From Clostridium sp. 'deep sea' (lineage in GTDB: Bacteria > Bacillota > UBA994 > PWPR01): DNA of 64,000 nucleotides. Below the pieces are notes generated by a model, which saw nothing but the letters and a program-made list of their open reading frames with translations, was not told the DNA's origin and ran no database searches. Both the position numbers and the translations under genes were made by a program. Location: positions 2,542,001 to 2,606,000 of the forward strand of contig NZ_CP063353.1 of NCBI RefSeq assembly GCF_014931565.1, given 5' to 3'. Shown here in pieces: positions 27,016 through 35,368 of this stretch (within the stretch, counting starts at the first letter, position 1; each line of letters begins with the position of its first letter).

Positions 27016-27506
27016 CTTAAAATTACCCCCATGATTAATGCTATGATAATTGCAAATACAAAGCTATATATATTTCTCATTAAAGCAAACTTAATACCAA
27101 ATTCCTTTTTTTCTAGTGGAAAAGTAACAAAACCAACCATTGTAAGAGTTGTTAAAAAAGCAGTTGCTGGTACAATACTTACTCCTACGCTTGTAAAAGA
27201 GTTCACTAATGGAAAAGCTACAAAGGCAGGTATTAAAGTTATGCCACCAACAAAGGCAGCAATTATTGTTGAAAACACTACGTTTGTTTTATTAAATATA
27301 ACTTGAATAGCTGATGGAGGAACAAAACTAAGCAACAAGCCAATAAACAAAAGTATAGCAAAAATACTGCTAAACATATTTTTCATCATGCCTTTAGCCA
27401 TAGTTAAAGACTTAAAAGTTTTGGCTTTATTTTTCAATAAAGACATAACTAAAGCTACAATAGCTAATATCCACAAAATTATTGTGAAAATATCCATATA
27501 AACCAC
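27012..27506 (-). CDS. half-size permease, first half
   Basis: This 164-residue membrane protein of about five helices has the motif PAFVAFPLVNSFTSVGVS and the segment VTFPLEKKEFG, closely matching the half-permease at 5704-6186. It is the first gene of a two-gene operon with the ferredoxin-fused half. The promoter faces a divergent Crp/Fnr gene, and a palindrome is centred at -41.5 from its predicted start, which suggests activation by that regulator. Confidence 0.62.
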   Translation of the reverse strand: MVYMDIFTIILWILAIVALVMSLLKNKAKTFKSLTMAKGMMKNMFSSIFAILLFIGLLLSFVPPSAIQVIFNKTNVVFSTIIAAFVGGITLIPAFVAFPLVNSFTSVGVSIVPATAFLTTLTMVGFVTFPLEKKEFGIKFALMRNIYSFVFAIIIALIMGVILR

Positions 27507-27526
27507 CTTCTTAGATTGATACCTTT

Positions 27527-27569
27527 ATAATATACTTAAATAAAGATTACATCAGTTACCAAGGTAACT
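27527..27569 (-). promoter_or_regulatory. permease promoter with Crp/Fnr-type operator
   Basis: The palindrome AGTTACC-AA-GGTAACT (27554-27569) is centred at 27561.5. On the minus strand a TATTAT -10 box (27532-27527) predicts a start near 27520, which puts the palindrome at -41.5, the class II activator position. No good -35 box is present, as expected for an activator-dependent promoter. Confidence 0.6.
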
Positions 27570-27584
27570 AATTGGAGTAAAAAT

Positions 27585-28253
27585 ATGAACTTAGAAAAAT
27601 ACTTTAAACTATTAAACAATAACCCCTTATTTGCAGTACTTAATGAACAGGAGCAGCAAAAACTACTTAATGTTAGTAGTAGAATAGCAATCTTTAAGAA
27701 AAACAGAATAGTTTATATGGAACAAAAAGAATGTCTTAGCCTAGATTTAATTTTAAAGGGTAGGTTAGTGGTTCAAGATATTAACAAAAACGGCAATGTA
27801 GTTTTAATAAAACATATCAATAAAGGTGAAACAATTGGCGCTAATTTGCTGTTTGCTAATAACAATAAATACCCAATGACCTTTATTGCAAAAACACAAA
27901 CAAGTATTTTGCAAATAAATAAAAATACTATACTAGATTTGTGTCATAATAATAGTTTATTTTTGCAACAATTCCTACTGTTGGTATCTGAACAAGCTAT
28001 TTTTTTAGCTACCAAAGTTAAATCACTAAACAGAAAGTCTTTACGAAGATATATAGTTGAGTTTTTGCAACAAGAGTACCATAATCAGCAATCTAGAATA
28101 ATTAAGCTACCACTTACCAAAAAAGAGCTGGCTGAAAAATTTGCGGTACAAAGAAGCTCTTTATCAAGAGAGCTTCAAAAAATGAAAAAAGAAGGACTAA
28201 TAAACTACGATGCCAATACTATTACAATTGTTAATTTAGCACTAAACACTTAA
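27585..28253 (+). CDS. Crp/Fnr-family transcriptional regulator
   Basis: The 222-residue protein has an N-terminal cyclic-nucleotide-binding-like beta barrel (about 15-125), a long helix and a C-terminal Crp winged helix (about 150-220) with the recognition region FAVQRSSLSRELQKM. The cysteine pattern of Fnr iron-sulfur sensors is absent, so the effector is unknown. It is divergent from the half-permease/ferredoxin operon, with the predicted operator in the shared 78-bp intergenic region. Confidence 0.85.
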   Translation: MNLEKYFKLLNNNPLFAVLNEQEQQKLLNVSSRIAIFKKNRIVYMEQKECLSLDLILKGRLVVQDINKNGNVVLIKHINKGETIGANLLFANNNKYPMTFIAKTQTSILQINKNTILDLCHNNSLFLQQFLLLVSEQAIFLATKVKSLNRKSLRRYIVEFLQQEYHNQQSRIIKLPLTKKELAEKFAVQRSSLSRELQKMKKEGLINYDANTITIVNLALNT

Positions 28254-28402
28254 CTGGGGTTATACAAAATTTTACCTTTCTTGTATTAAACTTATTTGCC
28301 ATTAAACATTTAAAAGAGGAATATGAGTGTGTATGTGGAAAATTAAACTAATTAACTAAGATATTTAAAATGTTAATTTAAAATAAGAAAGGATTATTAA
28401 GA

Positions 28403-29557
28403 ATGAAAAAAGTATTAGTAGTTTTATTAGCTTTATTTATTTGTACTGTAAGCAATGTGAATGCCATAGCAGATAGAAATGTAACTTTAAATGATCAACT
28501 GTTAAACAAACAGTTTCAATCATTAACTGAATACAATAAAATTATAGAGGCAGTTAATAATAAAGATACATCTTTGTTGGCAACAAAGAATAACATAAGT
28601 AATTATTTTGGTGGGGCATACCTAAATGACAAAAAGCAGTTGGTGACTTTAGTAACAGAAAATAATAAAACAGTAGTTAATGAACTAATTAAGTTAACTA
28701 ATAATGATAATTTAATAATTAAAAAGGTTAAATTTAGTTATAGTCATTTACAGCAAACAATGAACAAAATTAATAGTTATCTTTACATGAATCAAAAAAG
28801 TGATGATAAAATAATTAACAATATCAATAGAATTACTTTACATGATGATAAAAACTGCATTGTAGTATCTCTTTTTAGAATTAATGAAGACTACATTAAA
28901 TTATTTAAAAATAAAGTATGCTCTTCTGAATGTCTTATATTTAAAGAAGATAGTAAGCCCATTCTAGATGAAAGCACTGCTTATGTGGGGCAAAAAATTG
29001 GGGCAAAAAACTGGATATCATCTGGGTTTAAAGCTAAGTGGAACTCTCCAGAGGGTGCTGTATATGGTTATGTAACCTGTGGTCACGGTATGCGGGGCAA
29101 CGACACAATTATTGATGAGCAAGGTAATGTTTTGGGAAGGGTAAGAATAATAAAATACGGTGGCAAAGTTGATGCATCATTTTTTGAAGTAACAGATAAA
29201 AATTGCCGACTAACGAATATTATCTATCAAGAGCGAGACTATAGCCAGTTAGATGGTGCTAATTTTTTACCAGCTGTAGGATTAACTGTGAGTAAGTTTG
29301 GACACGCCACAAATAAAACTATAGGTGTTGTAATAGCCTCTAGTGTTACCGCCAGAGTTGGAGATACCGTATTTACTAACCTTGTTCAAACCGATTATAG
29401 TTCAGATGCAGGGGATAGTGGAGGTTTTGTTGGGGTAGAGTCTTCTAATAATAGATATGTCACTGCTGGAATACATAAGGGTTCTTCTGGAAAATATAGC
29501 TTTTATGTTGTTGCAAGTTATATACGTGATGAATTGAATGTTGATATTGTAGAATAG
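28403..29557 (+). CDS. secreted trypsin-like serine protease with N-terminal propeptide
   Basis: The 384-residue protein begins with a signal peptide (cleavage likely after about residue 23, VNA-IA). Residues about 25-190 are a propeptide-like region that recurs as a separate protein in the next gene. Residues about 195-384 form a chymotrypsin-fold domain with VTCGHG (His), GGKVDASFFEV (Asp) and GDSGGFVG (Ser), resembling streptogrisin-type S1 proteases. It is probably exported as a zymogen. The downstream gene may encode a folding helper or inhibitor. Confidence 0.85.
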   Translation: MKKVLVVLLALFICTVSNVNAIADRNVTLNDQLLNKQFQSLTEYNKIIEAVNNKDTSLLATKNNISNYFGGAYLNDKKQLVTLVTENNKTVVNELIKLTNNDNLIIKKVKFSYSHLQQTMNKINSYLYMNQKSDDKIINNINRITLHDDKNCIVVSLFRINEDYIKLFKNKVCSSECLIFKEDSKPILDESTAYVGQKIGAKNWISSGFKAKWNSPEGAVYGYVTCGHGMRGNDTIIDEQGNVLGRVRIIKYGGKVDASFFEVTDKNCRLTNIIYQERDYSQLDGANFLPAVGLTVSKFGHATNKTIGVVIASSVTARVGDTVFTNLVQTDYSSDAGDSGGFVGVESSNNRYVTAGIHKGSSGKYSFYVVASYIRDELNVDIVE

Positions 29558-29565
29558 TAAATTCT

Positions 29566-30123
29566 ATGAAAAAAGCAATAGTAGTTTTGTGTTTGTTATT
29601 AACTTGTTTTTTAGTTGGTTATAATACAATGCAAATTAAAATCCTAAAAACTGACAATTATTATATGCAAAAGCAAATACAATCAATGACTAATTATAAT
29701 AAACTTTTAAATTGGTTTAATATAAAGAATAAAACAGATTTATATGGGGGTATGTATATTAATGAGGATAAAGAGTTAGTAACATTAGTGACAGATGATA
29801 GTAGTAAATATAGGTCTGAATTAAAAAAAGTAACTCAAAACCAAAATCTTATAATTAAGAAAGTTAAATATAGCTATAATTATTTACAGCAACTAATGGA
29901 AAAAATTAATGAGTATCTTTTAGCTAATGAAAACTCACATGATATACTATATAATAATTTTAATAGAGCTGCTTTGTATGATGATAAAAATTGTATTGTA
30001 GTGTCATTCTTTAAGCTGAATGATGAATCTATAAAGCTGTTTAAAAATAAAATAAGCCCTTCTGAGGCAATTAAATTTGAGGAAGATAGTAGTGCACTAG
30101 TAGATGAAAACTCTTCCCCATAA
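29566..30123 (+). CDS. free-standing propeptide homolog of the upstream protease
   Basis: The 185-residue protein has an N-terminal signal peptide or anchor, then a domain that aligns with the propeptide of the protease encoded 8 bp upstream: shared segments include the LVTLVT strand, NLIIKKVK, YLQQ-MEKIN, DDKNCIVVS and IKLFKNK. It stops right where the protease domain begins in its neighbour (DENSSP versus DESTAYVG). A terminator follows at once and the frame is intact, so it looks selected rather than decayed. A propeptide acting in trans as chaperone or inhibitor is the best hypothesis. Confidence 0.75.
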   Translation: MKKAIVVLCLLLTCFLVGYNTMQIKILKTDNYYMQKQIQSMTNYNKLLNWFNIKNKTDLYGGMYINEDKELVTLVTDDSSKYRSELKKVTQNQNLIIKKVKYSYNYLQQLMEKINEYLLANENSHDILYNNFNRAALYDDKNCIVVSFFKLNDESIKLFKNKISPSEAIKFEEDSSALVDENSSP

Positions 30124-30129
30124 AACCAT

Positions 30130-30168
30130 AAATGGCTGTTTTCTCCTTAAGAGCGACAGCCATTTTTA
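30130..30168 (+). terminator. intrinsic terminator of the protease operon
   Basis: AAATGGCTGT (30130-30139) pairs with ACAGCCATTT (30156-30165), followed by T-rich sequence. It lies 6 bp after the stop codon. Confidence 0.8.
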
Positions 30169-30173
30169 CTTTA

Positions 30174-31079
30174 TTATGAAAAATACTTAACCCACGGGCA
30201 TTTGTAAAACAAATTTTTAAACCCTATAGCATGATAAAACTCTTGGCCCGATTCCACTATAGCGTATTTGGCCCCCATAGCTTTTGTTCTCCTTAAACAC
30301 TCTAAAACTGCCGCTTTTCCTAAACCCATTTTGCGGTAGTCCGGATCGGTAGCTACTGGTTCTACATAAGAAATTTCGTTTACAGAATCATACCAAATGC
30401 CACTATAAGAAACATAATTGCCGTTAGGAGCAACTACCACAATATTTAAGGCCATCTTAAAATTTGGAGCGCTTTGCAGATACTTTCTACCACTAATATC
30501 TGCAGGATTAGGTTCTCCTTCATGGTTAAAGCCTCGCCATAGTGCTCTATCAACTTTATAAATATCATTTTCAGTTGCCAAGCTCTGTAACTTAAAGCCA
30601 TTTGGTAGCTTAACCTGTGGTACTGGTTTTAATAAATCATACTGGGTGACTTCACACCACTTTTTGTCAATCTCCACTGGCTTATATCCTCTTTTAGTCA
30701 ACAACTCTAGATATTTGTAATCAAAACTAGCAGGGTAGAACTTTAAAAATTTTCGGTTATTCTCGGAGCCTGTTAAAAAATTCTCAGCATATGTTATCAT
30801 TTCATCTTTTAAATAGCTATGCTTAGGGTCAACCTGAAAATAACAGCGGCCTGGTTTATGCTCATAATTTGCTACAGCAACTATCTGTTTGTTGTGCTCC
30901 CAAACACCTATTTTATGAAAGTCATTAGCATTAGTATAGGGGTGATAGTGCATGTATTCCCAACGAGGCTGTAACCAGTTTTCATAAGGTTTACCTAATT
31001 CACCGTAACTATTTTGCAAAAATATATTTATTTTGTCATAGTCTTGCTCTCTGTTATAGGGTCTTACATTTATAGTCAT
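30174..31079 (-). CDS. GNAT-family N-acetyltransferase, two-domain
   Basis: The 301 residues appear to hold a degenerate N-terminal GNAT fold (about 1-150) and a canonical C-terminal one (about 160-300). The acetyl-CoA loop lies in VEPVATDPDYRKMGLGKAA (R/Q-x-x-G-x-G/A type). The acceptor is unknown. The ATG follows a GGGAGGT site (minus strand, just above 31081). It is a single-gene unit converging on the protease operon. Confidence 0.85.
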   Translation of the reverse strand: MTINVRPYNREQDYDKINIFLQNSYGELGKPYENWLQPRWEYMHYHPYTNANDFHKIGVWEHNKQIVAVANYEHKPGRCYFQVDPKHSYLKDEMITYAENFLTGSENNRKFLKFYPASFDYKYLELLTKRGYKPVEIDKKWCEVTQYDLLKPVPQVKLPNGFKLQSLATENDIYKVDRALWRGFNHEGEPNPADISGRKYLQSAPNFKMALNIVVVAPNGNYVSYSGIWYDSVNEISYVEPVATDPDYRKMGLGKAAVLECLRRTKAMGAKYAIVESGQEFYHAIGFKNLFYKCPWVKYFS

Positions 31080-31265
31080 TATAAACCTCCCGTTTAAAAA
31101 AAAGGGATGTCACATCAATTAATTTCTTAACCTCAAAGTTAATATAGATAGCTCATAATTCTAGTTCAAGTTTTAATAATTAAGCTCAATACTTAATACG
31201 ACAGTCCTTTTGAATCAATTATAAGTTAATTAAATTTACCAAACAATACATATAATGATTACAAA

Positions 31266-32099
31266 CTAACTAGAGCTATTTGTGTTCGTTAAGCCTGTTT
31301 TAGTAAAAACCAAGCTAACTAAATAAAAGAAAGCCGAGATTATAACAATAGTTGCCCCCGAAGGAATATCAAAAACATATGACCAGCCAAGACCTAATAA
31401 CGTAAAGAATAAACCCATAATACAGGAGCCTATAATAATATTTTTTAGATTGTAAGTAAACATTCGAGTAATTGCAGGGGGAATAGTGAATAGAGCTAAA
31501 GACAGAACCACCCCTACTACCTTAACAAGGCTTACAACACATAATGCTATTAGTATCATCAAAATATTCTCTAGCAACTTAACATTAATTCCTAAAGTTT
31601 TACAATACTGTTCATCAAACAAAAAGCATTGCCAATAATTAAAAAACAAAATTATTACAAGCATAATAACTACTGTTATTAAAGCCATGACCCGCAAATA
31701 AACGGTAGAAACAGTAAGAATATTACCAAATAAATAAGATGACATATTGGGGGCATAACCTGGGGTAAGGGCAATAAAAATAATACCTAAAGACATACCA
31801 ACAGACCAAAAGATTCCTATAACTGTATCCGCATAGGCTGAAACTTTGTTTTTTACATAACTAATACCTAAAGCAGCTAAAATCGCAAAGATTAACGCCC
31901 CATAAATTGGCTCAAAACTTAATAAATAACCTAAGCCAATTCCTCCAAATGAGGCATGGGCAATACCTCCACTAATACTTACTAGTTTTTTTTCAACAAT
32001 AATAGTACCAATAAAACCACAGGCTATGCTAGCAAAAAAAGCAGCAAGCGCGGCGTTTAAAATAAAATGATACCCTAATAACTGCCGAAGTATACTCAT
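31266..32099 (-). CDS. zinc/manganese ABC transporter permease (ZnuB/MntB type)
   Basis: This 277-residue ABC-3 family permease of about seven to eight helices has the family segments GGIAHASFGGIGLGYLL near the N-terminus and VKVVGVVLSLALFTIPPA in the second half. It is the last gene of a three-gene metal importer (binding protein, ATPase, permease), with 11 bp to the ATPase gene. Confidence 0.92.
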   Translation of the reverse strand: MSILRQLLGYHFILNAALAAFFASIACGFIGTIIVEKKLVSISGGIAHASFGGIGLGYLLSFEPIYGALIFAILAALGISYVKNKVSAYADTVIGIFWSVGMSLGIIFIALTPGYAPNMSSYLFGNILTVSTVYLRVMALITVVIMLVIILFFNYWQCFLFDEQYCKTLGINVKLLENILMILIALCVVSLVKVVGVVLSLALFTIPPAITRMFTYNLKNIIIGSCIMGLFFTLLGLGWSYVFDIPSGATIVIISAFFYLVSLVFTKTGLTNTNSSS

Positions 32100-32110
32100 A
32101 ATTGCACCTA

Positions 32111-32794
32111 TTAAATCCTAAAATTATTTGTTAAATACTGCTTTAATACACTTTTATCTTTACCAAAATACAATAGCTCACAATTTATAACTACAAAACT
32201 AGTAGCATATTCAACTAGCTTAGCAAGATTATGACTAATAGCTAAAATTGTCATTTTACTATTCAAATCACGTAAAATCTTAAATATTTCATTCTCTGTA
32301 TAACAATCAATATTAGCTGTTGGCTCATCTAACATAATTAAATTTGGCTCACTAATTAAGGCCCTTGCAATTAAAACCTTTTGTAACTCTCCACCCGATA
32401 ACAACGAAATATTTTTGTGTTTTAAATCAATAATATTTAACTTTTTCATTAAGCCAAAACACCTATCTTTAACTTCGTTATTATACCTAAAATGAGGTTT
32501 AATATTTTTAGGCAAAGAGCCTGTTAAAATAGTATCTAAAACACTAATTGGAAAGCCTCGTATAAAGCTTTCCTTTTGGGGTACATAAGAAACCCTTAAA
32601 TCACTTTGGTAACTAAAGCTTCCACAAGTTGGTCTTGCTAAACCCATTAAAACTTTAACTAAAGTAGTTTTCCCTCCACCATTAGGTCCAACAATGCCTA
32701 TAAAATCACCCTTATTAACATTAAAACAAATGTCTTTAATTAGGTGGTTGCCTTGTTGCCTATAGCTAATATTATCTACAAATAAAATACTCAT
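32111..32794 (-). CDS. zinc/manganese ABC transporter ATP-binding protein
   Basis: This 227-residue ATPase has Walker A GPNGGGKTT, signature LSGGELQ and Walker B LIMLDEPTANID, followed by a switch His in AISHN. It lies between the substrate-binding and permease genes with gaps of 5 and 11 bp. It powers uptake of a divalent metal; Zn versus Mn cannot be settled by sequence reading. Confidence 0.93.
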   Translation of the reverse strand: MSILFVDNISYRQQGNHLIKDICFNVNKGDFIGIVGPNGGGKTTLVKVLMGLARPTCGSFSYQSDLRVSYVPQKESFIRGFPISVLDTILTGSLPKNIKPHFRYNNEVKDRCFGLMKKLNIIDLKHKNISLLSGGELQKVLIARALISEPNLIMLDEPTANIDCYTENEIFKILRDLNSKMTILAISHNLAKLVEYATSFVVINCELLYFGKDKSVLKQYLTNNFRI

Positions 32795-32799
32795 ATTAG

Positions 32800-33693
32800 C
32801 TATTTTAAGGCATTAGCAATATTTTCAGCTATTAATTGCATATTCTCAACATAATTAGAGGCGAGAGGAGAAGTTTTAATAACTGTGCCATTAATTTCTG
32901 TGGCAATAATATTTGCCTGATTATCATCAAACTCATCTTGGTAAAAAATAAACCTAATATCCTCCTGTTTGGCAAAATCAACAACCTCTTTAATTCTTTT
33001 AGCAGTTGCTTCTTTTCCATCACTCTCAACAGCTGTCATCAACAAATTATAGTCATTTGCAAAATAACCATAAGCAGGGTGGTACACAATAAAAGAACGT
33101 TTAGTGGTATTGCTTAAGCTGTTAAGTATAGATTTATGTAAAAGCTGCAAAGCCTCTAAATAATCCTGAGTGTTTTTTTTGTAGGTTTCTTCATTTTTAG
33201 GGTCTAGTTCACATAACTCATTACAAATTACTTGTACCATCACTTTAACCCTTAAAGGAGACAACCAAATATGAGGATCTCGACTGGATTCATCTTTTTT
33301 ATCACCTAAATATAGGGGTAAATAAATTTCTTCCACCTTTTTGTGTAGTTCAACAACCTTTAATGACTTATTAAAAGACTTAAGGGTTGGTAAAATATAA
33401 TCTCTCTCAGACTGTACTCCAATAGTAAAATAAATAGCTGTTTTACTTAATGACATAGCATCTTTGGGGCTAGGCTCATAATTGGCAGGACTAAAGCCAG
33501 TAGGAATAACTGTTACAACCTCTACTAAATCCCCTGCGACAGCCTTAACAAAAGTACGCTGAGGGGCAATAGATACAGTAACAGTAGGTTTACCACTATT
33601 AGTTAAAGTAGCATAGTCTCTACCAGATAACTTAAAACTAACAAAAGAAACTGCTATTAATATTAAGAATACTACTAACAATTTTTTATTCAT
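32800..33693 (-). CDS. metal-binding protein of the Zn/Mn ABC transporter (ZnuA-like)
   Basis: This 297-residue exported protein has an uncleaved or lipid-free N-terminal hydrophobic segment (residues 5-22). ZnuA/MntA features are TVTVSIAPQRTFVKAVAGD, DPHIWLSP (metal His), VYHPAYGYFA (metal His) and the acidic YQDEFDD loop. The first metal ligand region reads SPANYEP, so the His usually found before YEP is replaced. There is no His-rich loop. It is the first gene of the metal importer operon. Confidence 0.9.
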   Translation of the reverse strand: MNKKLLVVFLILIAVSFVSFKLSGRDYATLTNSGKPTVTVSIAPQRTFVKAVAGDLVEVVTVIPTGFSPANYEPSPKDAMSLSKTAIYFTIGVQSERDYILPTLKSFNKSLKVVELHKKVEEIYLPLYLGDKKDESSRDPHIWLSPLRVKVMVQVICNELCELDPKNEETYKKNTQDYLEALQLLHKSILNSLSNTTKRSFIVYHPAYGYFANDYNLLMTAVESDGKEATAKRIKEVVDFAKQEDIRFIFYQDEFDDNQANIIATEINGTVIKTSPLASNYVENMQLIAENIANALK

Positions 33694-33796
33694 AATTCAC
33701 CTCACGTAAAGCTTATATTAATAGCATAAACATAAAAACCTTAAACTAAACAAAATGGGGTCAGGCTTTAAAAATTTAATAACTTTTTACAAAACA

Positions 33797-33820
33797 AAAA
33801 AAGCCACCTACGTGACTTTT
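33797..33820 (-). terminator. intrinsic terminator of the small GNAT gene
   Basis: AAAAAGCCAC and GTGACTTTTTT form a hairpin with one mismatch and a CTAC loop. On the minus strand it is followed by a T-rich tract. Confidence 0.65.
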
Positions 33821-33860
33821 TTAATAATATTTTATACCTCTAAGCTAAAACTCAACACAG

Positions 33861-34265
33861 TTAAATATTTTTAACAAAAATAATCTCCAATGCCTCATTC
33901 TCAAGCATTAAACAACCCTTGTCTTGGTAACCTAGTTTTCGGTAAAAATGCTGAGCATTTTCATTTGATAAAGTAGAGGTCATAATTATATCATGGCTCT
34001 CTTTTTTCATCTCCTGCTCAAAGAAACCCATTAATTCTTTTCCAATACCCTTAGAGCGGTGTTCCTTTTTAACATAAAGCATATTAATAAAAGGAGTATT
34101 GTCCCAAAAATAGTTATAGCGCAATAAGCCAACGGCCTTATCATTTAACATGGCAATTAAATACTCCTTGCCCTTTACTTTAGCAGGCAGTTTTGTTAAT
34201 AGCATATGTTTATCGTAAGATTTAATAAAATCTATATCTTTAGGTGTAGCAAACCTAATTTCCAT
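33861..34265 (-). CDS. GNAT-family N-acetyltransferase
   Basis: This single-domain GNAT of 134 residues has the acetyl-CoA-binding loop HRSKGIGKELM (R-x-x-G-I-G-x) at about 73-83, and the preceding FINMLYVKKEHR strand is typical. It probably acetylates a small amine or protein N-terminus; the acceptor is unknown. It is 47 bp downstream of the ZIP transporter gene on the same strand and may be read through from it. Confidence 0.87.
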   Translation of the reverse strand: MEIRFATPKDIDFIKSYDKHMLLTKLPAKVKGKEYLIAMLNDKAVGLLRYNYFWDNTPFINMLYVKKEHRSKGIGKELMGFFEQEMKKESHDIIMTSTLSNENAQHFYRKLGYQDKGCLMLENEALEIIFVKNI

Positions 34266-34311
34266 ATTAGTCTCCTCTTAAATATCTAATTATAATACAA
34301 GCAAGTTATTA

Positions 34312-35115
34312 TTAACTAAACAATACTAAGCTTAATGCCATAACTACCATACCTAAAACTAAGCCATAAATTGCAATATGATGTTTGCCGTATTTTTCAG
34401 CTGTTGGTAATAGCTCATCTAAAGCAATAAATACCATTATACCTGCTACTGCTGCAAATAAAACTCCAAAAACAACATCGTTAAAGTATCTATACAGTAT
34501 TGTATAACCAACTAAAGCACCAACCGGCTCAGATAATCCAGATAAAAAAGATAATAAAAAGGCTTTTTTTCGATTACCTGTAGCATAATATAAAGGAACT
34601 GAAACCGCTATACCCTCTGGTATATTGTGAATGGCTATTGCAATGGCAATACTTATGCCTAGTGTTGGATCTTTTAGAGCACTAGTAAAAGTAGCTAAGC
34701 CCTCTGGAAAGTTATGAATAGCAATTGCTAAAGCCGAAAACATACCCATACGTTTAAGCTGTAACTTTTCATTTTGTTTTATAGCATTTTCATCATTAAT
34801 GTCTTTAGGTTCATGTGGGTTTGTAAAAGAGGGTACTAGTCTATCAATTAATGCTATTACAGCCATTCCCCCAAAAAAAGCTATGGTGGTAAACATATAT
34901 CCCTTAAAATCACCTAAAGCAAGTTGTAAGGCATCTTTAGATTTAACAAATATCTCTACAAAAGATACATAAATCATAACACCAGCAGAGAAACCTAACG
35001 CTCCGGATAAAAACTCTTTATTAGTTTTTTTTGTAAAAAATGCTAAAGCACTACCTATACCTGTAGATAAACCAGCAAAGAGTGTTAAGCCAAATGCAAA
35101 TAAAACATTGTTCAT
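34312..35115 (-). CDS. ZIP-family divalent metal transporter (ZupT-like)
   Basis: The protein of about 267 residues has eight helices and the two paired metal-site motifs HNFPEG and HNIPEG that define ZupT-type ZIP carriers. It imports Zn, Fe or Mn. ATG 35115 is chosen because AGGAGG lies upstream of it; the longer frame to 35166 has no ribosome site. The Fur-like palindrome at 35258-35292 lies upstream, shared with the divergent EFR1 gene. Confidence 0.9.
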   Translation of the reverse strand: MNNVLFAFGLTLFAGLSTGIGSALAFFTKKTNKEFLSGALGFSAGVMIYVSFVEIFVKSKDALQLALGDFKGYMFTTIAFFGGMAVIALIDRLVPSFTNPHEPKDINDENAIKQNEKLQLKRMGMFSALAIAIHNFPEGLATFTSALKDPTLGISIAIAIAIHNIPEGIAVSVPLYYATGNRKKAFLLSFLSGLSEPVGALVGYTILYRYFNDVVFGVLFAAVAGIMVFIALDELLPTAEKYGKHHIAIYGLVLGMVVMALSLVLFS

Positions 35116-35257
35116 AAAAAAACCTCCTAACATATTAAAATAAATATATTTGCTAAACCAATACACTATCTAAATTACAGCAATAATCTAATTATTAATT
35201 CTATTATCAGCATATTATTTAGGATAATGTATTGAACTCTTATTTTTATTTACCCTG

Positions 35258-35292
35258 TATTGCTTATTGATAAACATTATCAATAAGCAATA
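35258..35292. promoter_or_regulatory. 35-bp perfect inverted repeat with Fur-like core
   Basis: TATTGCTTATTGATAA and TTATCAATAAGCAATA flank ACA, a 16-bp perfect inverted repeat. The core TGATAAACATTATCA matches the 7-1-7 Fur-box pattern TGATAATnATTATCA at 14 of 15 positions. It lies between a metal ZIP transporter and an iron-sulfur flavodoxin-ferredoxin gene, so control by a Fur, Zur or PerR protein is likely. Confidence 0.6.
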
Positions 35293-35368
35293 TGGTATTT
35301 AATTTTTATGCTTGTTAAACGTTAGAAATACATTTATTATAATATATAAATAAATAAGGGAGAGAATA

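Noticed and set aside
33752-33780. TGGGGTCAGGCTTTAAA string, of a kind sometimes seen near REP-associated transposases
   Set aside because: It occurs once, with no transposase or inverted partner in the window.
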